Source of the DNA: Diorhabda sublineata
Taxonomy: Eukaryota; Arthropoda; Insecta; Coleoptera; Chrysomelidae
Direction of reading: 5' to 3'
Length of the DNA stretch: 64,000 bases
NCBI RefSeq assembly: GCF_026230105.1
Contig: NC_079485.1
Span: 23,789,572-23,853,571 of the forward strand
The first letter of the stretch is position 1. The number at the start of each line of letters is the position of its first letter. The position numbers were made by a program, and so were the translations under genes. Below are positions 23,961 through 37,860 of this stretch, piece after piece. The notes under the pieces were generated by a model that was not told where the DNA came from, did not search any database, and saw nothing but the letters and a program-made list of their open reading frames with translations.

Positions 23961-25984
23961 TAGCGAAAAATATCTAGGTAATGGTGCAAAGTAGCTGAAA
24001 AGCCAAAACGATTCACTTCACAATCTTAAATCTACAATCTATTCAATTTCAGCACCTCGTGTAAAGAATGCATTGGTTATATGATTATAGATATTTTCAT
24101 ACTTTTTTTCTGTAATGAATCATCTATTTCAATAAAGAACACTTCATTCTTTTGAAGAAAAAGAATATTTAATAGTATAGTTGTGGAGAAAATCAGCTTT
24201 TCTAAGGGTTTGATCAAATCTTCTGTGGTATATTAAAAAGCTGGCACGTTCGTTCGGGAGTTGAAGGTTTCAAGGTATTTTTTAAACGTGCCACCCTCTA
24301 CATTTTTTGCAGTCGTACAGTCGAAAAAAAGAGCCCAGGAATATCGTTCTACACATTTTTCTATAATATTCTTGATTTATCATTCTCAACACCAGTCCTT
24401 AAAGGTTGGTGTATATTAATATTTTTAAAAACAAAAAATGAAATTATTTTTACTAAGGATAATGCAAAAGAACAATTTCATAATATTAGAAGAGACCCGA
24501 ATACTAATTTAATAATAATAGTAATAATAATTCAAATTTGTTTGGAATTAGTTTAGTGAAACTGCTTGACTATAGAGAAATAATAGAAGCAGGATAAATA
24601 GAAGTTTTAGGCACCTTTTATGAAGATTTTTGTCCATATCAGTGACACGCTAAGTTTCACGAAACAGTAACGTAAGTACAACCGTTAAATGAAGTTCATC
24701 CCACGATATCGAATGTAGTGAAAGAATGATGACTTTTATGAATGAGAACCACGATATTTACTTTACTGATGATAGTTGTATGTTTTTTTTTAATTGTAAT
24801 GTTCAGAAAATTATTGGTAGAAGAGCTAGTAAATGATAGAGATGCTCATAGAGAGTATGCAAAGAAAGTGGAAATTTTCAGGGACAACATAATCAAACTT
24901 TGATTCTTTCCAGTTAGACAAAAGATAAATGGAAGTTCTTTCTCTAAAGGCATTTATAATCGATTAACCATGACCTCGAAATTTGGAAGATATCGAAAGA
25001 ACAGCTGTATGTCGAATTTTTATCACTGTTTTAAAAACAATAGATTGCTTCTAGTATATATTTCATTACATTTCACACATAAGCTATTTTGAAATATGGT
25101 TCTCAACCTCCATTCTCAATTGGTATTTCAAAGATTGTGTCTGCCCCCGCTAGAAGGTTGATGTAACTCAATTTAAGACTTTCTCCTCAAAAAATAAGTG
25201 TAATGGGCCGAAATATGATTTTCAAAATGATATCCTATTTTTGACTTCCCTTGTTTCCATTTTCATTTTTTTACATAATAAAGGTATAATTAAGAACATT
25301 ATTGATTATTTATTTCAATTAAACATCGTTAATTTAATGCTGTCGCATTTAAAATATGAAATTAAATCGTATATCAACGTCGAAATATTAAGTTAACGTC
25401 GGTCGATTGAGTATCACAGGAAAACAGTTGCCGCTTCACTCTGGTGAATTGATTCGGACACAATATGGGAATTCAGGATATTATGCGATTTGCAACACTA
25501 GATTAGCATATTGTTATTATTTCATCAAGTATAAGAAAGCGTTAATTTATTTACTTTGGAAGATGTGAATAATTTTTCTTAATAACATAAATAATAATAA
25601 GAATAATAAGTCTAAGTAATGAATACCTTCATAATAACAGTAAAGTTTTTGTTTTTGATTTTTTTTTGTAACACGAAAAAAAATTATCCAATCTGGTAGT
25701 GAGTTCAGTTCAATTGGAAACTTTCTGTTGGAAAGTTGAGTTATTCCAGATGATTGCTACGATTCTCGACATTGAATAAAATGCCAAGAGAGAAAATTGG
25801 TCCCTTTGGCAATAGAGACCATTTTTTCCGTCGTATTATGTAAAAACAATAATTTAACAGAAATTGAGAAATGACAATCAAGGGATTTCTGGTAACAGAG
25901 TATGGAAAACTCTTCATAAAAACGTGAGTGGAAGTTCGACTAATTGCACAAACTAGTTTTTAACACAAAGGTCACTAAGTTACA
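23961..25984. other. AT-rich intergenic, nothing recognised
   Basis: No supported gene or TE fragment was found. Confidence 0.4.
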
Positions 25985-26935
25985 AGGTTTGTTTTTTTCT
26001 CTCTCAACCTCCTATGGGCTCGGGGGAATATACAAAAAATATTTTATCATCAAAAGTAAGGTACAATATAGCTTATTTTTCTACGTAATCACCTTGGGCA
26101 TTTGTTATATCTGTGAACAACAATACCCTCTTCATAAAGTGAGTTGTAATGGTTTTTTAGAACTCCACATCAGTTTGAAAGCGCCGTCCATCAAGCCACT
26201 GCTTCAGTTCAAGGAGAACATGAAAATCACCCAGTGCTAGATCGGGACTGTATGGTGTGGTGGTTGTTCGAATTATCCCCGAGAGAAATGTTGAAATACA
26301 CGATGACTGTGTGGACGAGAATTGTTGAAGATCAGAACAATTCCAGAAACGAGAATGCCTCTTCCTTTGTTTTCAATATATCTCCGTAAGCGTTGCAAAG
26401 CTTCACAATATTAATCTGCAATAATTGTTGTTCCAGGCTGTCTAACAAGCAAAACACCTTTTTAGTGTCATAATCTTACGGCTGTTCGTTTGAATTTTAC
26501 GTATCTCCTAGGAAAATTTGTGGGCATCAATTGTTGCCATACAAAATCCTAGTCTCATCACTTGTTACAATGGATTTAAAAATATCTTCTCTATTAGTAT
26601 TATAACGGTTAAGCAAGTCCAAAGCTGCATCCATTCGGCGATTTTTGTGGGACCCAGCAAGTCTCTGTAGCATAACTGTTCAGTAACGATCGCGTACTGG
26701 ATATATTTTGGAACCTTCAAGTTTGTCTAGCCGCCTGGTCAACTCGCTGACACACTTGCGTTTTTAGCTCCCTTCATCAGTTCGGCTACTAATAAAAATG
26801 TTTCCATACACTCGACTCATTCTTTGATGAACTTCAGCTGCACTATTCCGTTCTGCCTATAAGAAACGAATAACAGCTCGCAATTCACACTTGGCGAGTG
26901 AATCTTCAGCGACAACCAAATTACGTGACTGCAAG
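25985..26935 (-). pseudogene. Mariner-type transposase relic
   Basis: The minus strand begins near 26930 with EDSLAKCELRAVIRFL, a stop, then AERNSAAEVHQRMSRVYGN, which is the N-terminal helix-turn-helix. It continues MLQRLAGSHKNRRMDAALDL, LNRYNTNREDIFKSIVTSDE (first catalytic Asp intact), KVFCLLDSLEQQLL, LQRLRRYIENKGRGILVSG, SRPHSH (the HDNARPH motif, Asp lost), PYSPDLALGDFHVLLELKQW, LDGRRFQTDVEF and a final GDYVEK near 26060. Domain order is complete, with losses around the linker. Its sequence differs clearly from the other mariners in the window. TIRs were not identified. Multiple stops and shifts make it inactive. Confidence 0.75.
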
Positions 26936-28475
26936 TCAATGAGAAATGACCTGTTGGAGTTGTGACCAGCGTGAGTGCGTTCTTGGCCATCATACTGTGC
27001 GATCAAAGCTTGAAAAAAGCAACTCTCGTATATAAATAGTGTGAATGAAATCGTTTTTACCTTTCACGACAAGCACATATCTCATTAAAAAGATGTGTTA
27101 AGTATGCTCTAAATTTTAAACTTCAGGAGAAGACTGGATTGCCAACTATGTTGAAGTTGATGAACACATTTATCATATTTACTCTTCATTACTGTAAGAA
27201 AAAATGCAAAAAAACTTCTCGTCCCATGATTCAATTAAAAAAAACTGGGGTGTGAAAAGAGACGCTTTATTATCATAATTTTTTTCTCAACAAAGCTGAC
27301 AACAGTGCATAAAGAATAAAAAATACTCAAACTTAATGAAATTACTTGAATCTTGTAAAGTCGCTAACTGATATACGATAGCTGTTCAGTAAGTGAGGAA
27401 CGTTCATCTCTGGCGCCACTGGGTATGCGTTAATCGTCATCCAGCCATTATAACGGGAACATTTCCACGCTACCCATTTGTTCGATATTCTAATTTAAAA
27501 TGTGCCTTGCAGTTATAAATCGCACCAATTATGCATTGCAATCTAGCATACGGATTTTTTTTGCAAAAAAAACTGAAACCTATAGAAATGTATCAGTGTT
27601 TATAGAAACAATAATAGTTTGAGGAAGCTGAAATGACTAACCTATCGCTAGAACTAAAGAAAACCGAAGTTTCCCAATAACGTCAACTTGACTTAGTTTT
27701 CCCTAATGAATTTGTTATTTGAAGAACAAATTTTGGGACAAAATGGGTGCTTCCAGAACACGATAAAGGTGATAAGTACTTATACTTCGACTTTCTTGTT
27801 GAAATATGTTGGTTTGTGTTCTAGTACATATTTTTGTTAATGTGGTCCAAAGCTATATTAAAATGCATTTCGTTCCAGCCTCACTAATAAACTTTGTTCG
27901 CGGTAGATATTCTGAACATGTTCTGTCACCAAATGGGCAGTGTGAAATTGTGCGTTCCCAGTGCTAATAAAACATGTTCAGGATTTTAAATCCTTTTTTC
28001 ATGGAGCACAGATTTCTTATTCCGAACGAGTTCTGAATACGTTCAATGTATCCTTGGACATGGGTGAAGATTTTCATTCTGACGCATGTGCATGCATTCT
28101 TTTGTGATATTTACCACGAAATAACCTCTAACCTATGTGATTTTTTATGGAATTGTATTTAAAAAACATCGCAGTCGACTTAATATCAAGATAAACCTCT
28201 GGCTAATTAATTATATACATTTCATTCTCCTCCTTTATTATAATTGTTCATAAATGTTCATGCATGCGCATTTGAGAGGTCCAGAAGATTCAGAATACAT
28301 TCGGAATGTATCCAAATGATCTACCGTGAAGCTATTCTTATAACATTCTAAACATGGCCAATAATATTCTTGTTTTGTAGCAGTCACACATTTTCATATA
28401 AAATTAAAATTGCATCCGCAATACTAGGATATAACACGGTTGATATTATTATGTTTAAATAAGAGAGTAATTATA
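26936..28475. other. Intergenic, nothing recognised
   Basis: No motif-bearing ORF was found. Several ATGTTC/GAACGT-rich stretches near 27900-28330 were inspected without a clear interpretation. Confidence 0.4.
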
Positions 28476-28740
28476 TACAAGGGCTGCTACATTGAGATAA
28501 TTTTTCAAAATATTCTCCAATAAGATCAGTACACTTTTTCTTGCTTTTGAACCAATTTTTCCATTCCAATTGAGCTACATGTGATTTGAACATGTCAACC
28601 ACTTCTTCAGGTGTAGAAAAACGTTGACATCGCAATTCATTTTTGATTTGCGGGAATAAGAAGAAATCATTGGGTGCCAAAAAAGGATTGTACGGCGGAT
28701 GACCCATCATTTCAATGTTTTGAATGTTCAAAAACGTAGG
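28476..28740 (-). pseudogene. 3' fragment of a mariner (same family as 55.3-56.6 kb)
   Basis: An 86-codon open frame reads NIEMMGHPPYNPFLAPNDFF, LFPQIKNELRCQRFSTPEEV, VDMFKSHVAQLEWKNWFKSK and CTDLIGEYFEKLSQ: the last catalytic segment (third Asp present in APND) and C-terminus of a mariner transposase. The end at 28476 starts TACAAGGGCTGCTAC, which matches the TIR TACAAGGGTTGCTAC of the copy at 55309. The 5' three quarters are missing, beginning abruptly near 28740. Confidence 0.8.
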
Positions 28741-31264
28741 TGGGATACTATACCTTTTAAATTAATTGTGTATTACACATGATTTAGTTACCCAATCTGT
28801 GCATTATGGGGTTTTAGAATACTGTTACGAACTCTTCCATTGATATAGACCATGAAGCCGATCCTGTTCTAATATGTCATAGAAACTAAAGTTTGACGGG
28901 TGCACTGGCTATTAGTTCATTTTTTTTCAGACCTATTTATGATTCTGTAACTTGTTTTTATGAAGACGATTTCCAATAAGGTGTTTTTTTTTGTTTTTTA
29001 CGGAAATCTAGTCATCGAAGATTACAGACTCTAACAGCTGCAAGCTAGTACACAATTTGATGGCATCATGATTCTAGCGTTACAGTGACAAGTGAATACA
29101 AAAATAAAGTAAGCACTATATTTGAATAAATTAGGTGTTAAGTAATAGTTAATAGTTTCATAAAAAAGTATAATTTTGAAAAAACCTCTGAGTGGGTTTT
29201 TTGTGATCATAAGTAGGAATCAGGAACCGATATTGAAAACATAATTTATAATGCTATTGAAGGAATAAATTTACTTCTGCATAAAATTCAATCAACCGTA
29301 TGATATTCTAGCTGTTACAGTTGCTTTTTTGGAAAGGAAAACGAATTTAGAAAACATCACCACTTTTTTCTTCCCAAAATCGGTGGGCCTTATTAGTATT
29401 GAAAAGAATAATAAAATAAAACATTGACACAAATTCCGTAACTAGTAAATGTCCAATAGATCTCAGTAAGCCTTCAATTGCATTTTGGACATAAAAAATT
29501 TTCGACGCCTTTTTTGTTTAGCCCGAATCATCTCAAGAACTCACGTGGTGAACCTGACTTTTACAGACAACAGAACAACAGCTTTTTCTTTTAAATAAGA
29601 ATGAACAAATAATACTAACAAAACTGATCTTGGGAAAATACTCAATATCCTTCACTCTTAATATCTTTTATTAACAACAATCTACGAAAACGGTTTGTTT
29701 TTCCTTGGAAATACTAAAAAGTTTGTGACTATAAGGTTATAAACCACAAGACAATTGCTACGTAACTGACAAACTGTCAACTATTATGAAATGGAGATAG
29801 ATAGATAGGAGAAAGACGCTTGCTTCAACAAAAATAGCCTTCCTTTTTTGGGCCTTTGTTAATGTTAGGTTAATAAACACCACTAATGAACAATTTTTGC
29901 TGTAATCTAGTGATCTCGATTTTCGAATCACTCAGATAGGTTTTGGCTTTTATCCCACTGCTTAGCGCGAATTTCTCTTATTGATAGTTTTTTAATCAGG
30001 ATTCAAGAAAGATTTATCTATATATCAATTTAAAGAGCCAAATATACCCCTCCTCCTACTTCTGTCCAAATTATACATTTCCATAGCGAGGGAAAGTACT
30101 TTTCCAGCTCAGAGAGAAAAAGTATCGCTACACCCTAAAACAAATCCGACACTTTCATTTATCTCCTATAGACTGGGAAAATGTATCAAACAAATGCTAA
30201 AACTCTAAAAGAAATTGCAGAATTTCTATAACTGCCTAATGCCATAAATGATACAGGCCATAGTTTCAGAAAAGCCTCGGAAAGTTTACTTGCATATTCT
30301 AGAAGAGACATTCTTGTTTTAAAGCAACACGGACGTTGGAAGTCTACGAATATCGCTAAAGAATATGTGTAAAAAAACGAAAAATTCATACCAAATTTTT
30401 GGACTCACCGAAGTTAATTAAATAGATTGTAATCAGCCAAGTACGAGTACTTCCGGGTAATACCAGCTCAGTAATAATGCTAAAGAAAACATCACGAAAA
30501 CTACATTGGAACTTGGGAGCTGCACTTCAAGTGGTATTCCAATAACCACTGCTCAAAATTGCACGTTTAGCATCATTATAAATATTTACTTTACCACAAA
30601 TTAAAAATATGTGGGATGGAAAAATGAAAATAACGTGTCTGTAAATTATACTATTCCTACTTCTTTGTTTTAGTTCTTTAATATATTGCGTTCGTTATTT
30701 TATGAAAAAATTATTTGAAAATGACTGGTTACATGAGGGAGGCCGAAAAATCATATGTATAGCATGGGAGTGAAGTGCATTTTCCTCCCTTGAATGATTA
30801 CTGTAAATTTTATCCTCGGGAAGAAAGGAGCACCTTCCTCCACTGTTATACAAATAGCTATTAATCACTTTCCTGGCCATTAAAAAAATAGAGTTCAATA
30901 ACAGTCTTCAAACTATAAACAGCAAGTGTCAATAAAGCATTTTCGTTTCTCTGAAATTACATAATAATGAAAAAAAATGTATCTATTTAGGGTATATATA
31001 TATGTATAAAGAAAGGCTCATATGAATTCCAATAACGTTGAGGAAATAAATTATTTTGGAATTGTTTTGGTAAAATGGATGTGGTTGATTGATGAGTAGA
31101 TCAGGTATTTGCGAATTATTATCCATTTTTTGTATAATTTATGGCATTTTTGAAAGTATATGAGAATATTGTTGTATAAAATTTATAAATTTCAAGTTAT
31201 ATCATGTTAGAAATTGAAGTGAAGTATTTACACATCTGATGAATATCATAATGAAAACCAGAAG
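28741..31264. other. AT-rich intergenic, nothing recognised
   Basis: No supported gene or TE motif was found. Confidence 0.4.
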
Positions 31265-32345
31265 AGCTTCTGAAGACTGGCAAATAGGTATATAAGACCA
31301 ATATTGAGAAAATAAGACAACAAAGAAATTAGTAATTACAGAGCCATTACATTATTGAGTAACGTAGCGAAAAGGAAAAAATCAAAAATAATCCTAGAAG
31401 AAAATCCGAAGGGGAATTTAAATCTGTGTTTCATCGATCTTGAAAATGCCTTCGATACAATAAACAGAGAATACAGAGAGGAATAAACTAAAACTTGATT
31501 AGAAGCATTAGAAGTTTGTATAGCAACAACAAAAATTATGTCAGAGCACAACATAAAGAATCAATAATATTCGAAGCAGACAGTGGAGTAAGTTTCATAT
31601 TAAGCTATAAATAAATAATTTGAAAATAAACAAAATTATACTCACAGAAATATGCTACACTGATGACATGGTTATACTTGCAGAAAACAATACTAAACCA
31701 AAATCATGAATTGTACAACCAAACAATAAAAATACAGTATGAACATAAACATAGATAAAACTAAGTCGATGATCAAAAGCACAAAAACAAACGCTTAAGA
31801 CATCAAAATAGGAAATAGACAAAATAGAATTTTTCAAATACCCCGGCTCAATAATAGCAAGAGATGGTAAATTGGAGAAAGAAATAAAAGAAGGAACAGC
31901 AAATTAAACTATTTAACGCGATAAAAACGTTAACCCAAGGAAATAAGGAGTAAAAATTCATCAAAGAGGAGTAATATCTATACTAAAATATGGCTGCGAT
32001 ACATAGAGAAAGATTGAAAAACACAGAAAAATAATAGAAACAACGGGATGAGATTCCTCCGGAAAATTGTGATCAAAACTCAATTAGACCACATCAAAGA
32101 CGAAACATACAGGCATATTGAATACAAAACCTGCAGAATAATACATAGAAGAAAATCAACTAACATGGTTTGGACGTGATGTGAAAAGAATGAGTGAGGA
32201 AATGATTATAAGAAGAATACTAGAAGCCAGAACAGTAAGAGCAAGGAACAGAGAAAAACCAAGAAAGGACTGTATGGACGAAATCAACAAAGCAAGGAAG
32301 GAGCCTACAGGAGTTACTACCGCAATCAAGAAAAACTTCATGAAA
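31265..32345 (+). pseudogene. RTE-like LINE reverse transcriptase relic
   Basis: Plus-strand frames give EDWQIG, IRPILRK, NKEISNYRAITLLSNVAKR, CFIDLENAFDTINRE (RT motif A, catalytic Asp present), ICYTDDMVILAENN (YADD box as YTDD), a KTKSMI-like stretch, EFFKYPGSIIARDGKLEKEI (family FKYLGSxI), RGVISILKYGCDT, WFGRDVKRMSEEMIIRRILE and a basic tail. This order, with the FKYLGS and LKYGC/W segments, resembles RTE-type ORF2 proteins. The motif B (QGC) region is lost around 31590. Many stops are present. Confidence 0.7.
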
Positions 32346-35300
32346 AAGAAATCTCAATCCCACGTCTTACCTTAATACTCCATTTTCATAAGAATTCAGA
32401 GACTGCACTATATCCAAGAATTTCCTATTCAATATGGCATGATAATGATATCGTTCCACAGACACATGTACGTTTGTTAAGGTTACGGATTGAAAAAGCG
32501 AAGGTGTTTCTCTGGTAAATTTGAGAGTTGGCAAAGGGTCAATATAGGTCATAAATTTTATCAAACTGAAATATCAGGATCGGTAATAATTTTAAAATAT
32601 ATAAAATATTCGTTTCAGAAAATTGATATAATCTGACATTTTCTCACCACACGTATCAATTAATGATTCTAAATAGTGGAACATGGATGGGTGAGTGAAA
32701 TCGATAGGAGAAATTATCGAAAATCTTGAGAAAAAATTATACTTTACGTACATTTGGTGAAATATTTTTTTATAAACTAGCTCTTACGATTCTGTATTCT
32801 CAAAGTAATGAATGTTATAAGAATAATTGTGACAATACCAATATTTTTGGTGTTGCTGGTGTCATAAAAGACAAAGAATAATGAAAGCTGTTGAACTGTC
32901 ACATTCAAGTTGATTTAGTGCTACACGGCCGAAAAGATCTACTCCGGCTAAAACGATTTTTACGCGTTGAAATTTCTGCACAAAGCTGGAATTCTCGGTT
33001 AAGCAGCTTCTTGGCCAGATACAAGAATAAAAACTTGTTGCTGGGGTGAATGCTCTTATTACAGACATTTTTGTGATATTAATATGATTGATTAATTTCA
33101 GTTAGATGAAATTTTTAAGTACGAAATTAATCTTTTTTTGAAAATATTTATATTCTTTCTTCAATTCAAACGAGTAGAAGAATGAAGATTCACTCATATT
33201 GTGTAACAATTTTGATAAAATTTCTTGTTTTATTAAAGGGTAATGTTTGATTCCTCAACCTCGAAACTTTATTGGTTTATTCCATGAAAATAATTGAATA
33301 CATATCTTAGAAGGTGAATTCGTATTTCAGAATTTAGTATTATATTATTATTATAACATTATGCGGTGCCTTGGACTTACTTTTTATAAACCACGGAATC
33401 CGTTCGATGTTTGTTTTGAATGAATCATTTCTAGGAAAGTCTATATATTTATTTTTTTTGTTTTTTTTTCTTCTTGTATATCTTTGGAGAATTATTTTTG
33501 GATATATGAGGAGATTCTGTAGCGCTGTTTAGTTGGTTTATAATAAATATGCACAATGAACAGACCGAAATAGAGAGTAATCGAAGAATTATAACAAGTT
33601 AGTGTAGTGTATAGTGTTTAAATGAATTAAGTACGTAAGAGACAGTCTCTATCAATTCATTAGGACACCCTACGAATAAAAAATCGTATAAATAAATAAG
33701 AAAAACATTACAATATATAACGACTTTTCAAGAGATTTCATTTTATTTTAAACCTCACAGGCACATTGTGTAAATCTTATATTCCAAATTCTCTAAACTT
33801 TTCAGTAGTTTCTCAAAAATGATAAGTCTACAAATTAAGTTTATGAATAGATGGGGAATTGTCAATATATAAATGCATCTTGTGAGTCTAATTCAAAAAT
33901 TATTTTTCAAATAAAAAAAGTTGCTCCAGTTCTTGACTAATCTTTTCAGGCATCCTACTAAAAGCTATTAATTCCACTATACGAATTAAAAGGGACGTTT
34001 AAATTCAGGTCTACTGTTATGAAAGAGAACAAAAATAATTTTGTTCTGTTATAAAACTTTACAGGGAATCGACCTCACTATTGCATTTCAGTAAAACGTT
34101 TTAAAGTTGATAAGAACAATTTAAACTGCAGTTGTACGAATGAAGTTCAAGTTATGAACTACATTGAAATGAGTCACAAGTTAAAAATGAGGAAGATTTT
34201 ACCATTTTAATGTTCGTTACCGAAGTTTTTAATATTTCAGAACTTTACGTTGAATCTCGCAACTATGATTAAACACGATGAACGAAGTCTTAGTCCAGTC
34301 AAGATGTATATCTGGGTTTAAAAAAATTTTGATCGTTCAGAATTTTTTAAATGTTTGAACATGATCCAATATAACAAAACGAGATTTGCTATTTCCAAAT
34401 TTATTTGAAAACAGCAATGTTCTCAAAAAATCACAAAATAAAGGAAAAGTATTATTGATATAGCTATCTTCAAAGTAGACTACATTTTATACAATTTGAT
34501 ATCATGTTGAGCTCTGTAGAGCTATCAGTTAGTTCCCAAGATACATTTATTCGAAAATAACAGATTTTTTTCATGAAGTGTGATTGTTTTTAAAAGATTA
34601 CAAGTGAAATTAATTTATTTATTAGCTTTTATTTAATACAAAACTAGTACCCGTAACTCCAGCGTTTCTCTCGTAAAAGGCTGATGAAAAAACAGTCAAA
34701 GGTATGTTTAGGAGAGAAATGCAAATTGTTCTCACGAAAGAGGAAGCTAATTTCTATCATTGTCCAGCGATATGCTACAATCGCTGAGAAAAAAACATTT
34801 CTTAACAATAAAAGAAATAAATAAATTTTAACTGCAAACAGTTTTTTGTTATTTGCCGTTTTTTTAATATAACTCTGGGTCTATAGGTACTAGTCAAATG
34901 GAAGCTAATTAGTTTCATTGCAACCACCGTTTTATATAACATTTAACGTGGGATGGTTGTTCCAGAAAATATCTCACTCATTTTGGGAAAGTTTTACTCG
35001 TTATAAAAAAAGGACTATTATCTTGAGAATAAATGGCTATATAGAGCTCACCCTAATCTCAAATTCTATCAAATACAGTCTACTTTAAAAGTTAGTGGAA
35101 TGACTATACTGGTCCGACTCGTCCTTCACTTGAAAAAAATAAAGAATAGTCCTTTCAACGCTCGCACATTACTTTGGGAGCTACAAATCTGATTTTTAAT
35201 ATTGGTTCAGGCTTTAGCAACATATAAAAAATTCAGAACGGTCAGACTTCTTACAAGCACGACCTCTCTTCGTGTTCAACTTTACTTTAAGTGATACAAG

Positions 35301-36839
35301 TCTAACCGAAATAAGCAGCTGAGAGCTTTATCAAGAGAAAGCAAACCCTCTTTTTATAAATAATATAGATAGAGCCTTGAAATTATGGAAAAATTAAATA
35401 TAACAATACCTTAATCAAGTTGCATAACTATTTTCTAATCAAATGTGAAATAATATTTCTTTTCTCCTTCAGCTTTCTAATTATTTTCCATTCCACAAGA
35501 TTTGATATTGTTAGTACTAAAAGAAAAACGTTCTCATTCCTACAACTTCCCTTTGATTGTTATAAAATTTATAAACTATTACAAAAAGCCCCCAACTTTA
35601 AGTAGTAAATAGGAGAAATCACACGTCCAACTAGAAACATTTTGTATAGAAAGAGGTGTGACATCAGTTAACATGGAAGTTTGGGTTAATGAATCTTAAT
35701 TTAATTTGTGGAGCGATATTCATTAACAGGAACATGTTTTCAGCATTATCACGATAGTTGTTTATTACGTGGTGACGCCCAGCAGGAAACTTTGAGAATC
35801 AAATCGGATACAGACTTAACACAAATGAACTGAGCAGAATAATAGAAGGAAGTATCACAATGTGAATAAAAATCTCACAAATAAAGCAAAAGACTACAGC
35901 TTATGAAGTATTCAAAATGTCATCGGTTAATAAAAGTATGAGTATGTGAGAACAAAAATGATTGAGAATTAAAAATTTATTATGCAAAAGAATTGATTGA
36001 TTTTATGAAAAAAATGTATTTACCAATTGAACTCGAGTTCAATATTAGTTATACAGCCTGAATTATTCTCCCATTTTAGTTAAGCTTGACGAGTTAATAA
36101 GAAGGGTTGAAAGTTCTCATATCCTGGAGAACATTTCTTGTGCTGCAATATCTCCAGAGTCCAAAGTTTCAATTAAGTGACTTCAATAAATTTTGTTTGC
36201 TGTATCACGGATTCATAGAATACGCCGTCAATAGAATAGAAACTTGAGACATTGCATTTGTATGGAGGTAATTTACATTGTAATAGTTTCCTTAAGAAAT
36301 ATTAGATTCATATTTCTTACTTCTTATGAAATTATTTCTCATACTTCATACCAAAACAGTAAAAAAATTGTAATAATAAAAAAAGAATACTACTATTTAT
36401 TCAGGGTATCCCACATAATAACAAACATAGAGCAGATGCATATAGGGGAGCTGAGAATATGACAATAGCTAAAGCTAAATACCTGAAGAGTTATAGGGCC
36501 TCATAGTAGGTCCCCAAATTTCGACAAAAAATTAGGCTTACTTAACTTTAACTAAAAAATATCAAATTGAGTACACTATATGAGACTGTTAAGGGCATTA
36601 AGTAACAGTAAGCTGAAGGCGATCGAATCAATTTGTGGGTTAATAATTCACAAAAATTTTCTTAGTATAAAAATTTTTATTTTCCTATCGTGGATAGTTT
36701 ATTGTGCAAAGAACATGAACATATACGAGGATATTTTGAAAAATTCTTAGCCTACTATAGAACCAAACAAAATTTCAATGTTAAAATATTCTATTACTCA
36801 ACATATATTCATCTTAATTGGATACATTTATTACAGTGA
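32346..36839. other. AT-rich intergenic, nothing recognised
   Basis: 4.5 kb without a supported gene. Only short AT-biased ORFs and T-rich runs were seen (for example near 33450-33475). Confidence 0.45.
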
Positions 36840-37405
36840 ACCAGCAACGTATCTGGACCTTTCAAAAAAATGTTTCTTCTTGCTCTGCAAACCAAACCTC
36901 CACAGCTTTTATTACCTCCTCGTTGGAACAAAATTTACGACCTTTTAAACTTTTTTTCAGTTGAGGAAAGAGATGACAGTAGGACGGAGCCAAATCTGAT
37001 GGATAAGGGGGGTGTTCTAGTAATTCAAACCCTAAATCACGAATTTTTTTAATGACAACATGAGATTTGTGTGCAGGGGCGTTGTCCTGCAAAAACAAAA
37101 CACCTTTTGATAGCTTTCCGCGTCTTTTCCCGTAGAGTTTTCTGGATCGTAGAAATGTACTCAATTCGTTTTAAGAAGTCTACATCGTTTTGGAATCGAG
37201 CATAGAACGAACGCGATGCTTCTACCCTTACACGCTTTTGGTCAGCATTAGTCTAATTTAATGGTTTGATAAAATCATGTCATGATGGATATTTTCGGGG
37301 ACTGACACAGAAACTGGCCCTCCCGATCGGTCACCATCTTCAATGGAAGAATTACCTCTTTTGAAGCTTGCAATCCAATTTTCACGGTCGCATACGAAGA
37401 ACATA
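36840..37405 (-). pseudogene. Mariner transposase relic with internal deletions
   Basis: The minus strand begins ENWIASFKRGNSSIEDGDRS then GRPVSVSVPENIHHDMILSN. It jumps to NADQKRVRVEASRSFYARFQ and NDVDFLKR, then to LREK and a 100-codon open frame with KLSKGVLFLQDNAPAHKSH, VVIKKIRDLGFELLEHPPY, PSDLAPSYCHLFPQLKK and EEVIKAVEVWFAEQEETFF. Two internal deletions remove part of the DNA-binding domain and the first catalytic Asp region. The second Asp (QDNAPAH) is present; the third, expected in APSD, is Tyr. It is dead but young enough for an unbroken 100-residue C-terminal frame. Confidence 0.85.
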
Positions 37406-37440
37406 CACTCACAAATACATCATCTTATACTTTGAAGAAT

Positions 37441-37725
37441 TTACTGAAAATGATCACCATTTTCTCTTAGACACAAAATTATTCGTCCCCGAAAATTGGA
37501 GTTCACTGTGGCCAGTGGCCGATAAGCATACTGTATTACATTGCATTTGTATATTATACTATTCCACAATTCTTCTTTGTTATCACCTGGAGGAGAATGA
37601 AAAGTTTCCTCTAGCGTTTGGATATTATCTGGATGGAATAAATTACGTCTAATATTTTGGTCTGTAGTTCTACGTCTAATATACAGTTCTTCGTCAATAG
37701 TATCTAGAATAAATTCTTCTCGCAC
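37441..37725 (-). other. 94-codon ORF between hairpin repeat and mariner relic
   Basis: Starts MREEFILDTIDEELYIRRRT and continues TDQNIRRNLFHPDNIQTLEE, TFHSPPGDNKEELWNSIIYK. Acidic/basic residue balance is more protein-like than the AT background. It starts just downstream, on the same strand, of hairpin repeat B (37795-37837) and its ACACTGTTTACACTATC leader, and ends about 35 bases before the mariner relic. It could be the N-terminal part of a retroelement protein. Family not recognised. Confidence 0.3.
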
Positions 37726-37747
37726 ACTTATTTATTTTTTATTCTCG

Positions 37748-37860
37748 TACTGAACACACTGTTTACACTATCACTTCACCAACATACACATTAGACTGTC
37801 TGACGCGTGCTTCGATAACCAAGTTATCGTCTTCAGAGATTGAAAATAAACAGTTTACAG
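37748..37860 (-). repeat. Hairpin repeat family B, copy with CTGAAGA box
   Basis: Minus strand: CTGAAGAC, then GATAACTTGGTTATC, then GAAGCACGCGTCAGACAG, followed by a leader containing GTGTAAACAGTGTGTTCAG. The perfect hairpin GATAAC-TTG-GTTATC lies directly between CTGAAGA(C) and GAA. The same hairpin plus leader appears in the 5' region of the mariner at 55.3-56.6 kb (leader GTGTAAATAGTGTATTCGG), and the hairpin appears at 11.9 kb. Confidence 0.65.

Noticed and set aside
25944..26240. 98-codon plus-strand ORF
   Set aside because: Antisense to the mariner transposase (minus-strand PYSPDLALGDF region).
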